64,000 nucleotides of DNA from CAYJAB01 sp964368305 (GTDB taxonomy: Bacteria > Bacillota_I > Bacilli_A > Erysipelotrichales > Erysipelotrichaceae): NCBI GenBank assembly GCA_964368305.1, contig CAYJAB010000006.1:1-64000 (forward strand), given 5' to 3'. The notes beneath the pieces were generated by a model, which was not told the DNA's origin, did no database searches, and was given only the letters and a program-made list of their open reading frames with translations. A program made the translations under genes and the position numbers. Below are positions 18,294 to 26,960 of this stretch, piece after piece; positions within the stretch are counted from its first letter, which is position 1, and each line of letters begins with the position of its first letter.

Positions 18294-19037
18294 CTATTTA
18301 ACTGCGTTAATAATTTCCGCAAAAGAATCTGTTTTTAATGACGCTCCACCAATTAGTGCCCCATCAATATCTTCACAAGCCATATATTCTTTAATGTTTT
18401 CAGGTTTTACTGATCCTCCATATTGAATACGAACTTTGCTCGCAGCTTGTTCACCATACATTACTCTAACTTGATCACGTACGATTGCACAACAGTTTTG
18501 CGCATCTTCTTTACTTGCAGATTTCCCTGTTCCGATTGCCCAAATTGGCTCATATGCGATAACAAGATTTGCTACGCACTCTTCACATAAATCTTTAAGA
18601 CTTCCGCTTAATTGTGTGCGAATTACTTCTTCTGTTTGTTTCGCATCATATTGCGCTTCTGTTTCACCGATACATACAATCGGTGTCATATTTGCTTCAA
18701 TCAAACGTTTCGCTTTTTTATTAACTGTTTCATCTGTATCTCCAAACATTGTTCTTCTTTCAGAATGTCCGATAATACAATGTGTAACACCAAGCTCTTG
18801 TAGCATTACAACACTCACTTCACCAGTAAATGCTCCTGTATCTTCATAGTGACAGTTTTCAGCAGCAATCACTAAGTTATTCGCAGTTTCAACGCTTTTC
18901 GCAAGTGCAGTATATGGAGCACCTACTCCAAATGTAGCACCATCATGCAACACCGGTTCGATTGATTTCACAAATTCAACTGCTTCCGCAATTGTTTTAT
19001 TCATTTTCCAGTTTCCAACAATAATTGGTTTTCTCAT
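18294..19037 (-). CDS. tpiA: Triosephosphate isomerase
   Basis: It interconverts dihydroxyacetone phosphate and glyceraldehyde 3-phosphate. The 247-residue TIM barrel has the N-terminal GNWKMNKT (catalytic Lys), the GHSERR loop (catalytic His), the signature AYEPIWAIGTGK (catalytic Glu) and the phosphate-binding YGGSVKPENIKEY. The start codon overlaps the last base of the pgk stop codon (TAATG arrangement), implying translational coupling. Confidence 0.99.
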   Translation of the reverse strand: MRKPIIVGNWKMNKTIAEAVEFVKSIEPVLHDGATFGVGAPYTALAKSVETANNLVIAAENCHYEDTGAFTGEVSVVMLQELGVTHCIIGHSERRTMFGDTDETVNKKAKRLIEANMTPIVCIGETEAQYDAKQTEEVIRTQLSGSLKDLCEECVANLVIAYEPIWAIGTGKSASKEDAQNCCAIVRDQVRVMYGEQAASKVRIQYGGSVKPENIKEYMACEDIDGALIGGASLKTDSFAEIINAVK

Positions 19038-20236
19038 TAGTTTTTCTCCTTAATAATCGCAATACCAGGTAATTCTTTACCTTCCATGAATTCCATAGAA
19101 GCTCCACCACCTGTTGAGATATGTGTAAATTTATCTTTATACCCTAAGTTGATTGCCGCAGAAGCACTATCTCCCCCACCAATCACTGTCATCGCATCAT
19201 CTAATTCAGAAATCGCTTTACAAACAGCTTCTGTCCCTTTCGCAAATTCAGGTTTTTCAAATACACCCATTGGTCCATTCCATACTACTGTTTTTGCTCC
19301 AGCCAATTCTTTTTTAAACAATTCAACTGTTTTAGGACCAATATCCAATCCCATATAATCCGCAGGAATATGATCAATATCTACCACTTTAATATCTGTT
19401 GCCCCATCAAATGCATTCGCAACTGTAATATCAACAGGTAAGAATAATTTCCCTTTTCCTCTTTCCATAAATTCTAAAGCCATATCCATTTTATCTTCTT
19501 CAAGTAATGATGTTCCAATTTCTTTTCCTAATGCTTTAAAGAATGTATAACTCATACCACCACCGATAATAACTTTATCTGCTTTATTTAATAATTCTTC
19601 AATAATTGCAATTTTATCAGAAACTTTTGCTCCTCCTAAAATCGCCACAAAAGGACGTTTTGGATTATTTACCGCTTTATTTAACATTTCTACTTCTTTT
19701 TCAACTAAAAATCCAAGTGCACTTTCAAGATGTGTAGCCACACCTACTGTTGAAGCGTGTGCTCTGTGAACAGATCCAAACGCATCTGTTACAAAGTATT
19801 CTCCAAGGCTTGCCCAATATGCACCAAGTTCAGGGTCATTTTTACTTTCCCCTTTTTCATAACGTGTGTTTTGCATAACAACGATTTCTTTCTCTTTTAA
19901 TGCATCTACTGCATTTTCAAGTTCTTCTCCTCTTGTTGCATTCACAAATGTTACTTTTGTATCTACAAGTTCAGCCAGTCTTTTCGCAACTGGTTCCATA
20001 TTATTTTTGATTTTATCTGATTCAGTTTTTTCAGCATCTTTATGATTTACTTTTCCTAAATGTGACATCAATACGATTTTCGCATCGTTATCCATTAAAT
20101 ATTTAATCGTAGGCAATGCCCCTAAAATACGATTATCATTTGTAATCACTCCATCTTTAAGCGGTACGTTAAAGTCCACACGAACGATGACCTTTTTACC
20201 TTTTACATCAAGATCACGCACAGTTTGTTTGCTCAT
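19037..20236 (-). CDS. pgk: Phosphoglycerate kinase
   Basis: It transfers the acyl phosphate of 1,3-bisphosphoglycerate to ADP, giving ATP and 3-phosphoglycerate. The 399-residue protein has the N-terminal signature VIVRVDFNVPLKDG, the substrate-binding SHLGK and RAHAST segments, and the nucleotide-binding GGAKVSDKI and GGGDSASA loops. Length is typical. AGGAGGG precedes the start. It is the first gene of the pgk-tpiA-(eno) group, behind a promoter with a perfect TATAAT. Confidence 0.99.
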   Translation of the reverse strand: MSKQTVRDLDVKGKKVIVRVDFNVPLKDGVITNDNRILGALPTIKYLMDNDAKIVLMSHLGKVNHKDAEKTESDKIKNNMEPVAKRLAELVDTKVTFVNATRGEELENAVDALKEKEIVVMQNTRYEKGESKNDPELGAYWASLGEYFVTDAFGSVHRAHASTVGVATHLESALGFLVEKEVEMLNKAVNNPKRPFVAILGGAKVSDKIAIIEELLNKADKVIIGGGMSYTFFKALGKEIGTSLLEEDKMDMALEFMERGKGKLFLPVDITVANAFDGATDIKVVDIDHIPADYMGLDIGPKTVELFKKELAGAKTVVWNGPMGVFEKPEFAKGTEAVCKAISELDDAMTVIGGGDSASAAINLGYKDKFTHISTGGGASMEFMEGKELPGIAIIKEKN

Positions 20237-20262
20237 CTAAAAACCCTCCTTGTTTCATATGA

Positions 20263-20291
20263 ATTATATCACTGTAATTTATGCAAGTAAA
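20263..20291 (-). promoter_or_regulatory. Promoter of pgk-tpiA
   Basis: On the minus strand TTTACT (20286-20291), a 17-base spacer and TATAAT (20263-20268). The -10 is perfect, the -35 moderate. Confidence 0.65.
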
Positions 20292-20340
20292 CGCATATTC
20301 AATGATTTTGTGATAAAAAAAACAAGAAAGCCCTTTCTAA

Positions 20341-20372
20341 AAAAAAGCACCGTATTATACAGGTGCTTTTTT
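20341..20372 (-). terminator. Terminator of the glycogen operon, overlapping the end of glgA
   Basis: An 11-bp stem (20362-20372 with 20341-20351) and a 10-base loop are followed by a T run on the minus strand. The 5' arm is formed by the last Lys-Lys-Ala-Pro codons of glgA, and the stop codon (20355-20357) sits in the loop. Confidence 0.88.
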
Positions 20373-21806
20373 AGTTAATAATCGATATAATTCAAGATAT
20401 TCACAAGCCGATTTACTCCAACTTACATCTGTTTTCATCGCTTGTTTAATCAATTGTTTAAATGATACTTGATCTTTATAATACAAGTCTACAGCCATTT
20501 TCAATACAAAAAGCATATCATGGCTACTAAATAACGAAAAACTAAACCCTGTTCCTTCTTTCGTATACTTATTATAAGGAAGTACAGTATCTTTTAAACC
20601 CCCTGTTTCTCTTACAAGAGGAAGCGTTCCATAGCGCATCGCAATCAACTGACTAATACCACAAGGCTCAAATAAAGATGGCATTAAAAATACATCAGAC
20701 GCTGCATATATTTTATGCGCAACCTCTTCAGAATAACCACAATAATAGACAGCTCTTCCTTTATATTTTCCCTCCATGTGCTTAAACTGATTCTCCACAT
20801 GTTCTTCACCCGTTCCAAGAATAACCAATTGAATATCCTGCCCCATAATATCCGCAAGTCTTTCAATCATTAAATAAACACCCTTTTGCCAAGTTAGACG
20901 AGATACCATACCTACAAGCATCACATCCTTTGACACACGCAATCCCAACTGTTTTTGAAGTGCAAGTTTATTTTCAAGCTTCCCTTTTGTAACAGTTTTT
21001 AAACTATATTGTCTTTCAAGTGTTTCATCTGTTTTTGGATTCCATAAATCAATATCAATTCCATTTACAATACCGCTTAAATCATACTCTCTAAATTTTA
21101 AAACTTGATCAAGTTGTTCACCATATTGTGGTGTTAATATTTCTTTTGCATAATTACATGATACAGTTGTAACTTTATCCGCATACACAATACCCGCTTT
21201 CATAAAAGAAATCCCATTATGTAATCTTAAAGCTCCATTTAAAAAATATTGTTGCGAGATATCAAAACACTCCGACAATACCTCTTTAGAAAAATTCCCT
21301 TGGTATGCCAAATTATGAATTGTATAGACATGTTTTATATTACGATACTTTTCATTGCTTCCGTATTGATGTCTACATAAAAACGGAATCATCCCTGTAT
21401 GCCAATCATGACTATGAATAACATCTGGATAAAAATCTAAATGATACAACATATCTAAAACAGATTTTTGAAAAAACGCAAAACGAATCGCATCGTCTTG
21501 ATACCCATATAATCCATCTCTTTCAAAATAATCACGATGCTCTACAAAATAAAACAATACACCCTCTTGTTGCTTTTGATAAATCGTACACTGTGTATGA
21601 TAATCTCCAAATATAATCGGAAAACTACAAGCTACACTCATCTTTTCTTTATATTTTTGAGACACCTTCAAATACATCGGAATAACAACACGCACATCCA
21701 TTTTCTTTTTTGATAATTCTTTTGGAAGAGATCCTAATACATCAGCCAACCCACCACTTTTGATAAATGGGACCGCTTCTGACCCCGCAAATAAAATTGA
21801 CTTCAT
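20355..21806 (-). CDS. glgA: Glycogen synthase (ADP-glucose type, GT5)
   Basis: It extends alpha-1,4-glucan chains using ADP-glucose. The start at 21806 (MKSILFAGSEAVPF) is the family N terminus and has AGGTGAG a few bases upstream; an in-frame ATG at 21824 would overlap glgD. The roughly 483-residue protein shows KSGGLADVLGSLPKEL (ADP-glucose-binding KxGGL), the SHDWHTGMIPFL motif and the C-terminal SLFEPCGISQLIAMRYG nucleotide-sugar site, a GT-B fold of usual length. It is third in glgC-glgD-glgA. No glgB or glgP is in the window. Confidence 0.96.
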   Translation of the reverse strand: MKSILFAGSEAVPFIKSGGLADVLGSLPKELSKKKMDVRVVIPMYLKVSQKYKEKMSVACSFPIIFGDYHTQCTIYQKQQEGVLFYFVEHRDYFERDGLYGYQDDAIRFAFFQKSVLDMLYHLDFYPDVIHSHDWHTGMIPFLCRHQYGSNEKYRNIKHVYTIHNLAYQGNFSKEVLSECFDISQQYFLNGALRLHNGISFMKAGIVYADKVTTVSCNYAKEILTPQYGEQLDQVLKFREYDLSGIVNGIDIDLWNPKTDETLERQYSLKTVTKGKLENKLALQKQLGLRVSKDVMLVGMVSRLTWQKGVYLMIERLADIMGQDIQLVILGTGEEHVENQFKHMEGKYKGRAVYYCGYSEEVAHKIYAASDVFLMPSLFEPCGISQLIAMRYGTLPLVRETGGLKDTVLPYNKYTKEGTGFSFSLFSSHDMLFVLKMAVDLYYKDQVSFKQLIKQAMKTDVSWSKSACEYLELYRLLTKKAPV

Positions 21807-21814
21807 ACACTCAC

Positions 21815-22930
21815 CTAAATACAATCACGACGTTTAACATAAATTAGATTTTGCTTCGTACCTACTAAATCTTTCACTTCACGAATTTTAGCTTTTTTAT
21901 CCACAACCGCATAATCTAAATTTACATCTTTTCCAATATAACAACCAGGCGCAATGACTGAGTTTTTAACTACCGCCCCTTTTTCAATTGTTACACCACG
22001 TCCAATCACACTATTTTCTACAGTACCATCAATAAAACATCCATTCGCAATTGAACTTCCTACAACAGACGCATTTTTTGTATAAAGTGTCGGCGCTGAG
22101 TCATTTGTTTTAGTATGAATTGGCCAGTCTTTTCTAAAAAACTCTCGTGAACTTTTCACATCCGTTAATCTCATATTCGCTTCATAGTATGCATCCAACG
22201 TATTTACAAACGCAATTTGACCTTGATAAGAAAAACCTTTTATTACATACTCATCTACACATTCAGCTAAAATATCTTTCAATGAATATAAAGAGCTTGT
22301 TTTCGCAGCCTTTTTTACTATTTCAATAAACAATGTACGTTTCATTACATAACACTCTAACGAAATATTACGATTTTTAAACTTCCCACGATTTTTCGCA
22401 AACTCTGTGATTGTTTTATTATCATCTAACGTTAATGTATCGCAACCAATACAATCCGCAGTACATGTTTCTATATTTTTATAGACAATCGTAATGTCAG
22501 CTTCTTTTTCTTTATGATATTCAAGTACATCATTATAGTCTAATGTATATAAAATATAACTTGGCGCAACCACAACATATTCTTGCCTTGATTCTTCAAT
22601 AAACTGCATATTTTGCATAAACATAGTTACATCATGATTATAGACTTCTGATAAAATACGCTCTTCTCCATGCAATAAATGAAGTTTCCCTTTTTTAGAA
22701 TTAATATTAAAATGAGATCCATTTCCCAAATGCTCAATCAATGAACGCGGTTTATTTTTTATATACACTTGAATATGCGATAAACCAGAGTTTGTCATAT
22801 TCGATAAAACAATATCAATTAAACGATATCTTCCTAAAAATGTAATCGCAGGAAGCGGGCGATAATCCATTAACCCCGAAACATTTACCGTATTATCATC
22901 GATATTAACGATCCCCAAAATTTTATTCAT
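21815..22930 (-). CDS. glgD: GlgD, glucose-1-phosphate adenylyltransferase regulatory subunit
   Basis: GlgD is a non-catalytic paralogue that pairs with GlgC in many Bacillota and stimulates ADP-glucose synthesis. The 371-residue protein begins MNKILGIVNIDDNTVNVSGL and lacks the GGxGxRL nucleotide-binding loop of GlgC. It keeps the adjacent FLGRYRLIDIVLSNMTNSG segment and a C-terminal left-handed beta helix (IANGCFIDGTVENSVIGRG). Its start overlaps the glgC end by eight bases, so the two are translationally coupled. Confidence 0.94.
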   Translation of the reverse strand: MNKILGIVNIDDNTVNVSGLMDYRPLPAITFLGRYRLIDIVLSNMTNSGLSHIQVYIKNKPRSLIEHLGNGSHFNINSKKGKLHLLHGEERILSEVYNHDVTMFMQNMQFIEESRQEYVVVAPSYILYTLDYNDVLEYHKEKEADITIVYKNIETCTADCIGCDTLTLDDNKTITEFAKNRGKFKNRNISLECYVMKRTLFIEIVKKAAKTSSLYSLKDILAECVDEYVIKGFSYQGQIAFVNTLDAYYEANMRLTDVKSSREFFRKDWPIHTKTNDSAPTLYTKNASVVGSSIANGCFIDGTVENSVIGRGVTIEKGAVVKNSVIAPGCYIGKDVNLDYAVVDKKAKIREVKDLVGTKQNLIYVKRRDCI

Positions 22931-24068
22931 AAGTTTCCCCCCTACTTACATTTTCACTAACTAATAATATTGTCTTACTATTTTTATTTCCCACTACTGC
23001 ATTTTCTTCTATTACTACGCCTTGCGCAACAATTGCGCGCGTCACTCTCGCACCTTTTTTAACAGTTACTTCTGGCATTAATACTGCATCTTTTACAATC
23101 GCATCTTCTTCAACTTCTACATCAGTAAATAATACAGAACTTTCAACTGTTCCTTCAATTACACATCCTTGGTTAATACAAGCATGATTCACAACTGCAT
23201 CTTTACTAATAAATTGAGGTGCACTTGATGTATCTTCAGTATATATCTTCCAATCTTGTGCCAATAAGTCTAATTCATGATGTGCATTTAATATATCCAT
23301 ATTTGCTTCCCATAAACTATCAATTGTTCCAACATCCTTCCAATATCCTTTAAAACGATATGCCCCTAGTTTTTTTCCACCTTTTAAGAAACAAGGTATG
23401 ATATCATGTCCAAAATCATGTGTTGATTTTGGGTTTTTCGCATCCATAATCAATGTTCTACGAAGTAAATCCCAATTAAAAATATAAATCCCCATCGAAG
23501 CTAAATTACTTTTTGGATTTTTTGGTTTTTCTTCAAAATCAATAATACGATCATTTTCATCACAGTTCATTATTCCAAAGCGAGATGCTTCTTCAAATGG
23601 CACTTCAATTACCGCAATCGTCACATCTGACCCTGCTTTTTTGTGCGCTTCAAGCATCTTAGCATAATTCATTTTATAAATATGATCTCCAGATAAAATC
23701 AAAACATGATCTGGATCTAATGCATCTAAAAAATCAATGTTTTGAGAAATTGAATCCGCAGTTCCACGATAAATTCCAAACCCTTCATTTTTTTCTCTTG
23801 GCGGAAGCACATACACTCCACTATCTTTAGAATCAAGTCCCCACTTTGCGCCTTGCGCAACATAAGAATTTAAAAGTACAGATTCATACTGTGTCAAAAC
23901 ACCTACATTTGACACACCTGAATTTGCACAATTACTAAGTGGAAAATCGATGATACGATACTTCGCACCATAATACACCGCAGGCTTTGCAACTTTATTT
24001 GTAAGCTCATATAACCTTGAACCTCTCCCACCTGCCAAAATCATACCTACCATGTTATTTTGTCCCAT
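22923..24068 (-). CDS. glgC: Glucose-1-phosphate adenylyltransferase (catalytic)
   Basis: It makes ADP-glucose from ATP and glucose 1-phosphate, the committed step of glycogen synthesis. The start at 24068 (MGQNNMVGMILAGG) has GGGGG eight bases upstream; in-frame ATGs at 24083 and 24089 are less well placed. It contains ILAGGRGSRLYELT (nucleotide loop), DFPLSNCANSG, the catalytic region ILSGDHIYKMNY, DFEEKPKNPKS and a C-terminal beta helix. About 381 residues, normal for GlgC. First gene of the operon. Confidence 0.96.
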   Translation of the reverse strand: MGQNNMVGMILAGGRGSRLYELTNKVAKPAVYYGAKYRIIDFPLSNCANSGVSNVGVLTQYESVLLNSYVAQGAKWGLDSKDSGVYVLPPREKNEGFGIYRGTADSISQNIDFLDALDPDHVLILSGDHIYKMNYAKMLEAHKKAGSDVTIAVIEVPFEEASRFGIMNCDENDRIIDFEEKPKNPKSNLASMGIYIFNWDLLRRTLIMDAKNPKSTHDFGHDIIPCFLKGGKKLGAYRFKGYWKDVGTIDSLWEANMDILNAHHELDLLAQDWKIYTEDTSSAPQFISKDAVVNHACINQGCVIEGTVESSVLFTDVEVEEDAIVKDAVLMPEVTVKKGARVTRAIVAQGVVIEENAVVGNKNSKTILLVSENVSRGETYE

Positions 24069-24105
24069 ATTATTAACCCCCATTATCATAATATTTCATA
24101 TTTAC

Positions 24106-24134
24106 ATTATAGTTTATTTTACTTTGTTTTTAAA
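24106..24134 (-). promoter_or_regulatory. Probable promoter of glgCDA
   Basis: On the minus strand TATAAT (24106-24111) lies 17 bases after TTTAAA (24129-24134), some 38 bases upstream of glgC. The -10 is perfect, the -35 weak, which may imply an activator. Confidence 0.5.
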
Positions 24135-24213
24135 TGAATTTTTTACTTTCTTTACAAAATCCTTACATCTTCTTTCATATTGTTACAAAACGCTCATAAT
24201 TGATTAAAATCAT

Positions 24214-24241
24214 AAAAAAGTGTCGCATTTTTTGCAACACT
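24214..24241 (-). terminator. Terminator after folT-like gene
   Basis: An 8-bp stem with one G-U pair (24234-24241 with 24219-24226) is followed on the minus strand by six T. The first two stem bases belong to the stop codon of the upstream gene. Confidence 0.82.
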
Positions 24242-25058
24242 AAAGTGAGATCGTTTTTCTTAATATTCTAAGCACAAACTGGCCAATCATAATATTTAAT
24301 ACGATCATAAAACTTGATTTTAAAAGACGTGTTAAAGCACTAAATAAAAACGGAACGCCATACATTACGTCCAACCAAAATGGAGTTAAACATATCTGTA
24401 CAATAATTTCTACTAAAAGCACCGCACTTATCCATCGATTTAACTGAAGTTTTAAATCCTCTGTTTTCATCTTTGACTTTACATAATAAATCCCAAACCC
24501 AATCAATCCAAATACGATAGAAAAAAACAATCCAAACCCTATTTTCATCCATATATTTAAGACAATCACTGTCTCTTCATACTTAAATGTATCTACATGA
24601 TATACACTTATAAGCGCGGCACTTATAAATAAAACTAAAATACCAATAACCCCTTTTTGAAAACTCTCCTCTTTTACTTTAACCAGCGAATGAAAACAAA
24701 TAGCAGGCACTACAGAAATAATCACTTTATTTAAAGTAAATCCAAAAAACGGATAAGAAGTCGGATCCAAAAGTAACCCCAGTAAATCTTGTGTCACACC
24801 ACTGATAAACGCCCAACTTGGTCCAAGTAAAACCCCAATCAACATCAATGGCATTTGAGAGAATCCTATCTTAAATGTCTCAAACCCAAAAAATGGAATT
24901 ACAATTGAAAATATCCCTAATATAATAGATAAAACGATCAACAGGGATGCGATTGTTAAATCTTTAATACGAATGGTCAATTTATATTTACTAAATACAA
25001 ATGCTCCAATCAAAATAATCGCAAGTAGTGCGACCCCTTGTGAAATTAATGCTGTCAT
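24240..25058 (-). CDS. ECF transporter S component, folate family
   Basis: This is a substrate-binding membrane subunit of an energy-coupling factor vitamin transporter. The 272-residue protein is almost entirely hydrophobic, with about six or seven membrane segments. It carries the segment IGFSQMPLMLIGVLLGPSWA followed by GVTQDLLGLLL and FFGFTLNKVIIS, the pattern of FolT-type S components. The neighbour folC, a folate polyglutamylation gene, supports folate as substrate (inference). Shared EcfA/EcfT subunits would be encoded elsewhere. Its ribosome binding site AAGGAG is formed by the last codons of folC. Confidence 0.82.
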   Translation of the reverse strand: MTALISQGVALLAIILIGAFVFSKYKLTIRIKDLTIASLLIVLSIILGIFSIVIPFFGFETFKIGFSQMPLMLIGVLLGPSWAFISGVTQDLLGLLLDPTSYPFFGFTLNKVIISVVPAICFHSLVKVKEESFQKGVIGILVLFISAALISVYHVDTFKYEETVIVLNIWMKIGFGLFFSIVFGLIGFGIYYVKSKMKTEDLKLQLNRWISAVLLVEIIVQICLTPFWLDVMYGVPFLFSALTRLLKSSFMIVLNIMIGQFVLRILRKTISL

Positions 25059-25060
25059 AC

Positions 25061-26302
25061 TTAACTCCTTTCATTTAAATACTGTCGTGCTTCACTTATA
25101 AAATACAGTGACCCCGTTATTAATATATTTTTATGTTTATATTTTTCAAGTGCATATTCAATAGCCTCCCTATATGATGCTATCACCAAAACACCCTCTA
25201 CCATTTTAGAAAGTTCAACCGCTTTACACGAACGATAAAAATCAAACTCTGTGACAATCACTTCATTCGCATACATCTTCAATTTTTCTAACATTTTACC
25301 ATATTCTTTATCTTTCAATGCCGCAAATATTATACACTCTATTTTTGGCAAATAACTTAAACTCAAACACAATGCATTTACACCATGTTCATTGTGTGCC
25401 CCATCTAATATAATTGTACTTGATTTTTCAATCACTTCAAAACGACCTCTCCACATTGCAGATTTTAATGCTTCGCGCATTATTGACTCAGATAAATCCA
25501 TTTTATTTACTTCATCCAAATAACATAATACATCCATTGCAAGTGCCGCATTTTTAGTTTGATAAACCGCCATACTATTTAACTGTATTTCTTTAAATGA
25601 TTTATAATCAAATACCAATCCATCCTCTACCTTAATATTCTCAACAGTATTTCCCTGGAAATGCTGTGCATTATGATTATCAACTACTTTCAAAAAAACA
25701 TCCAAACATTCTTGTTTATCTTCCATTGTAAAAAGCGGAATCCCCTCCTTTACAATACCTGCTTTTTCAAACGCAATTTCTTCTAAAGAATACCCCAATA
25801 AATGCATGTGATCTTTTCCAATGTTTGTAATGACACTCACAATTGGAGAAATAATATTTGTAGCATCTAATCTTCCACCGATCCCTACTTCATAAATCAC
25901 AAAATCCACTTGTTCATCCATAAAGTAATAAATACTCATCAACATATCAATCTCAAACATTGTAAGTTGATTTTTTTCAATTAACGGATATATTTTATTT
26001 CCATACTTCAATAAATCATCATCTGATATTGCGATATCATTTATTTTAATTCGATCATGATGCGACACTAAATGAGGACTTACAAAAGTCCCAACTTTAA
26101 ATCCATGTGCTTGAAGTACACTTCTAATATAATTCACAGTACTTCCTTTTCCATTCGTTCCAGCTACATGAATACAGTTTTTCAATTTTAATTGCGGATT
26201 ATTTAAATCATTCACAACTTCTTTAAACTTGACGTAATCTTTCGATTTACTAGCTGTCAATGTAGAAATATGCGCAATCATTTCATCAGTATTTTTATAC
26301 AT
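25061..26302 (-). CDS. folC: Bifunctional folylpolyglutamate synthase/dihydrofolate synthase
   Basis: It adds glutamate to dihydropteroate or folate to make dihydrofolate and polyglutamylated folates. The 413-residue Mur ligase-type protein has the P-loop HVAGTNGKGSTVNYI, YEVGIGGRLDATNII, SVITNIGKDHMHLLG and the C-terminal ILDGAHNEHGVNAL. Length fits FolC. It overlaps the ung stop by eight bases and its last codons (Glu-Arg-Ser) supply the ribosome binding site for the folate S component gene two bases away, so the three genes are one transcription unit. Confidence 0.95.
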   Translation of the reverse strand: MYKNTDEMIAHISTLTASKSKDYVKFKEVVNDLNNPQLKLKNCIHVAGTNGKGSTVNYIRSVLQAHGFKVGTFVSPHLVSHHDRIKINDIAISDDDLLKYGNKIYPLIEKNQLTMFEIDMLMSIYYFMDEQVDFVIYEVGIGGRLDATNIISPIVSVITNIGKDHMHLLGYSLEEIAFEKAGIVKEGIPLFTMEDKQECLDVFLKVVDNHNAQHFQGNTVENIKVEDGLVFDYKSFKEIQLNSMAVYQTKNAALAMDVLCYLDEVNKMDLSESIMREALKSAMWRGRFEVIEKSSTIILDGAHNEHGVNALCLSLSYLPKIECIIFAALKDKEYGKMLEKLKMYANEVIVTEFDFYRSCKAVELSKMVEGVLVIASYREAIEYALEKYKHKNILITGSLYFISEARQYLNERS

Positions 26303-26960
26303 CTTTCACTTTCCAATCTATCGGTTTTATTTGATGACTTATTAAAAAATCATTTATTTTAGAAAATGGCTTACTCTTAAAAAAACCACGATATGCACTT
26401 AAAGGACTAGGGTGTGCAGACTTTAATATTAAATGATGTGTATTTGTAATAAGGGAAGATTTGGAAATCGCACTTTTTCCCCATAATACAAATACAACAG
26501 GTGTTTTTCTATCATTTAAAAGCATTAATACACGATCTGTAAAAATCTCCCATCCCATCGATTTATGTGCATTTGCACAACTCTCTTCTACTGTTAAAAC
26601 CGTATTTAAAAGTAAAACACCTTGCAATGCCCAACTTTCTAAATTTCCATTAGTTGATACCTTAATATTTAAATCATCTTCAAGTTCTTTATATATATTC
26701 ACTAAACTTTTTGGCAGTGTGTTTCCTTTTAGTACAGAAAAAGCCAACCCATGTGCTTGATTTGGTTGATGATAAGGATCTTGTCCTAAAATCACTACTT
26801 TCACATCTTCATACTCTACCAAATCAAAGCATTTATAAATATCCTGTTTTTTAGGATACACAACTTTCGTATCATATGCATGCTCAATAAATGAAGATAA
26901 TTTCAAAAAATAGGGTTTTTCAAACTCTTCACTTAAAAGGCTACTCCACGACTTCTTCAC
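26295..26960 (-). CDS. ung: Uracil-DNA glycosylase
   Basis: It removes uracil from DNA by base excision repair. Family-1 motifs are complete: GQDPYHQPNQAHGLAFSV with the catalytic Asp, and HPSPLSAYRGF at the C terminus. I choose a GTG start at 26960 (reading VKKSWSSLL), which has GGAGA at 26967-26971 six bases upstream and gives 221 residues, like other Ung. An ATG at 26990 would add ten residues and a 50-base overlap with the upstream lipoprotein gene. Confidence 0.93.
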   Translation of the reverse strand: MKKSWSSLLSEEFEKPYFLKLSSFIEHAYDTKVVYPKKQDIYKCFDLVEYEDVKVVILGQDPYHQPNQAHGLAFSVLKGNTLPKSLVNIYKELEDDLNIKVSTNGNLESWALQGVLLLNTVLTVEESCANAHKSMGWEIFTDRVLMLLNDRKTPVVFVLWGKSAISKSSLITNTHHLILKSAHPSPLSAYRGFFKSKPFSKINDFLISHQIKPIDWKVKDV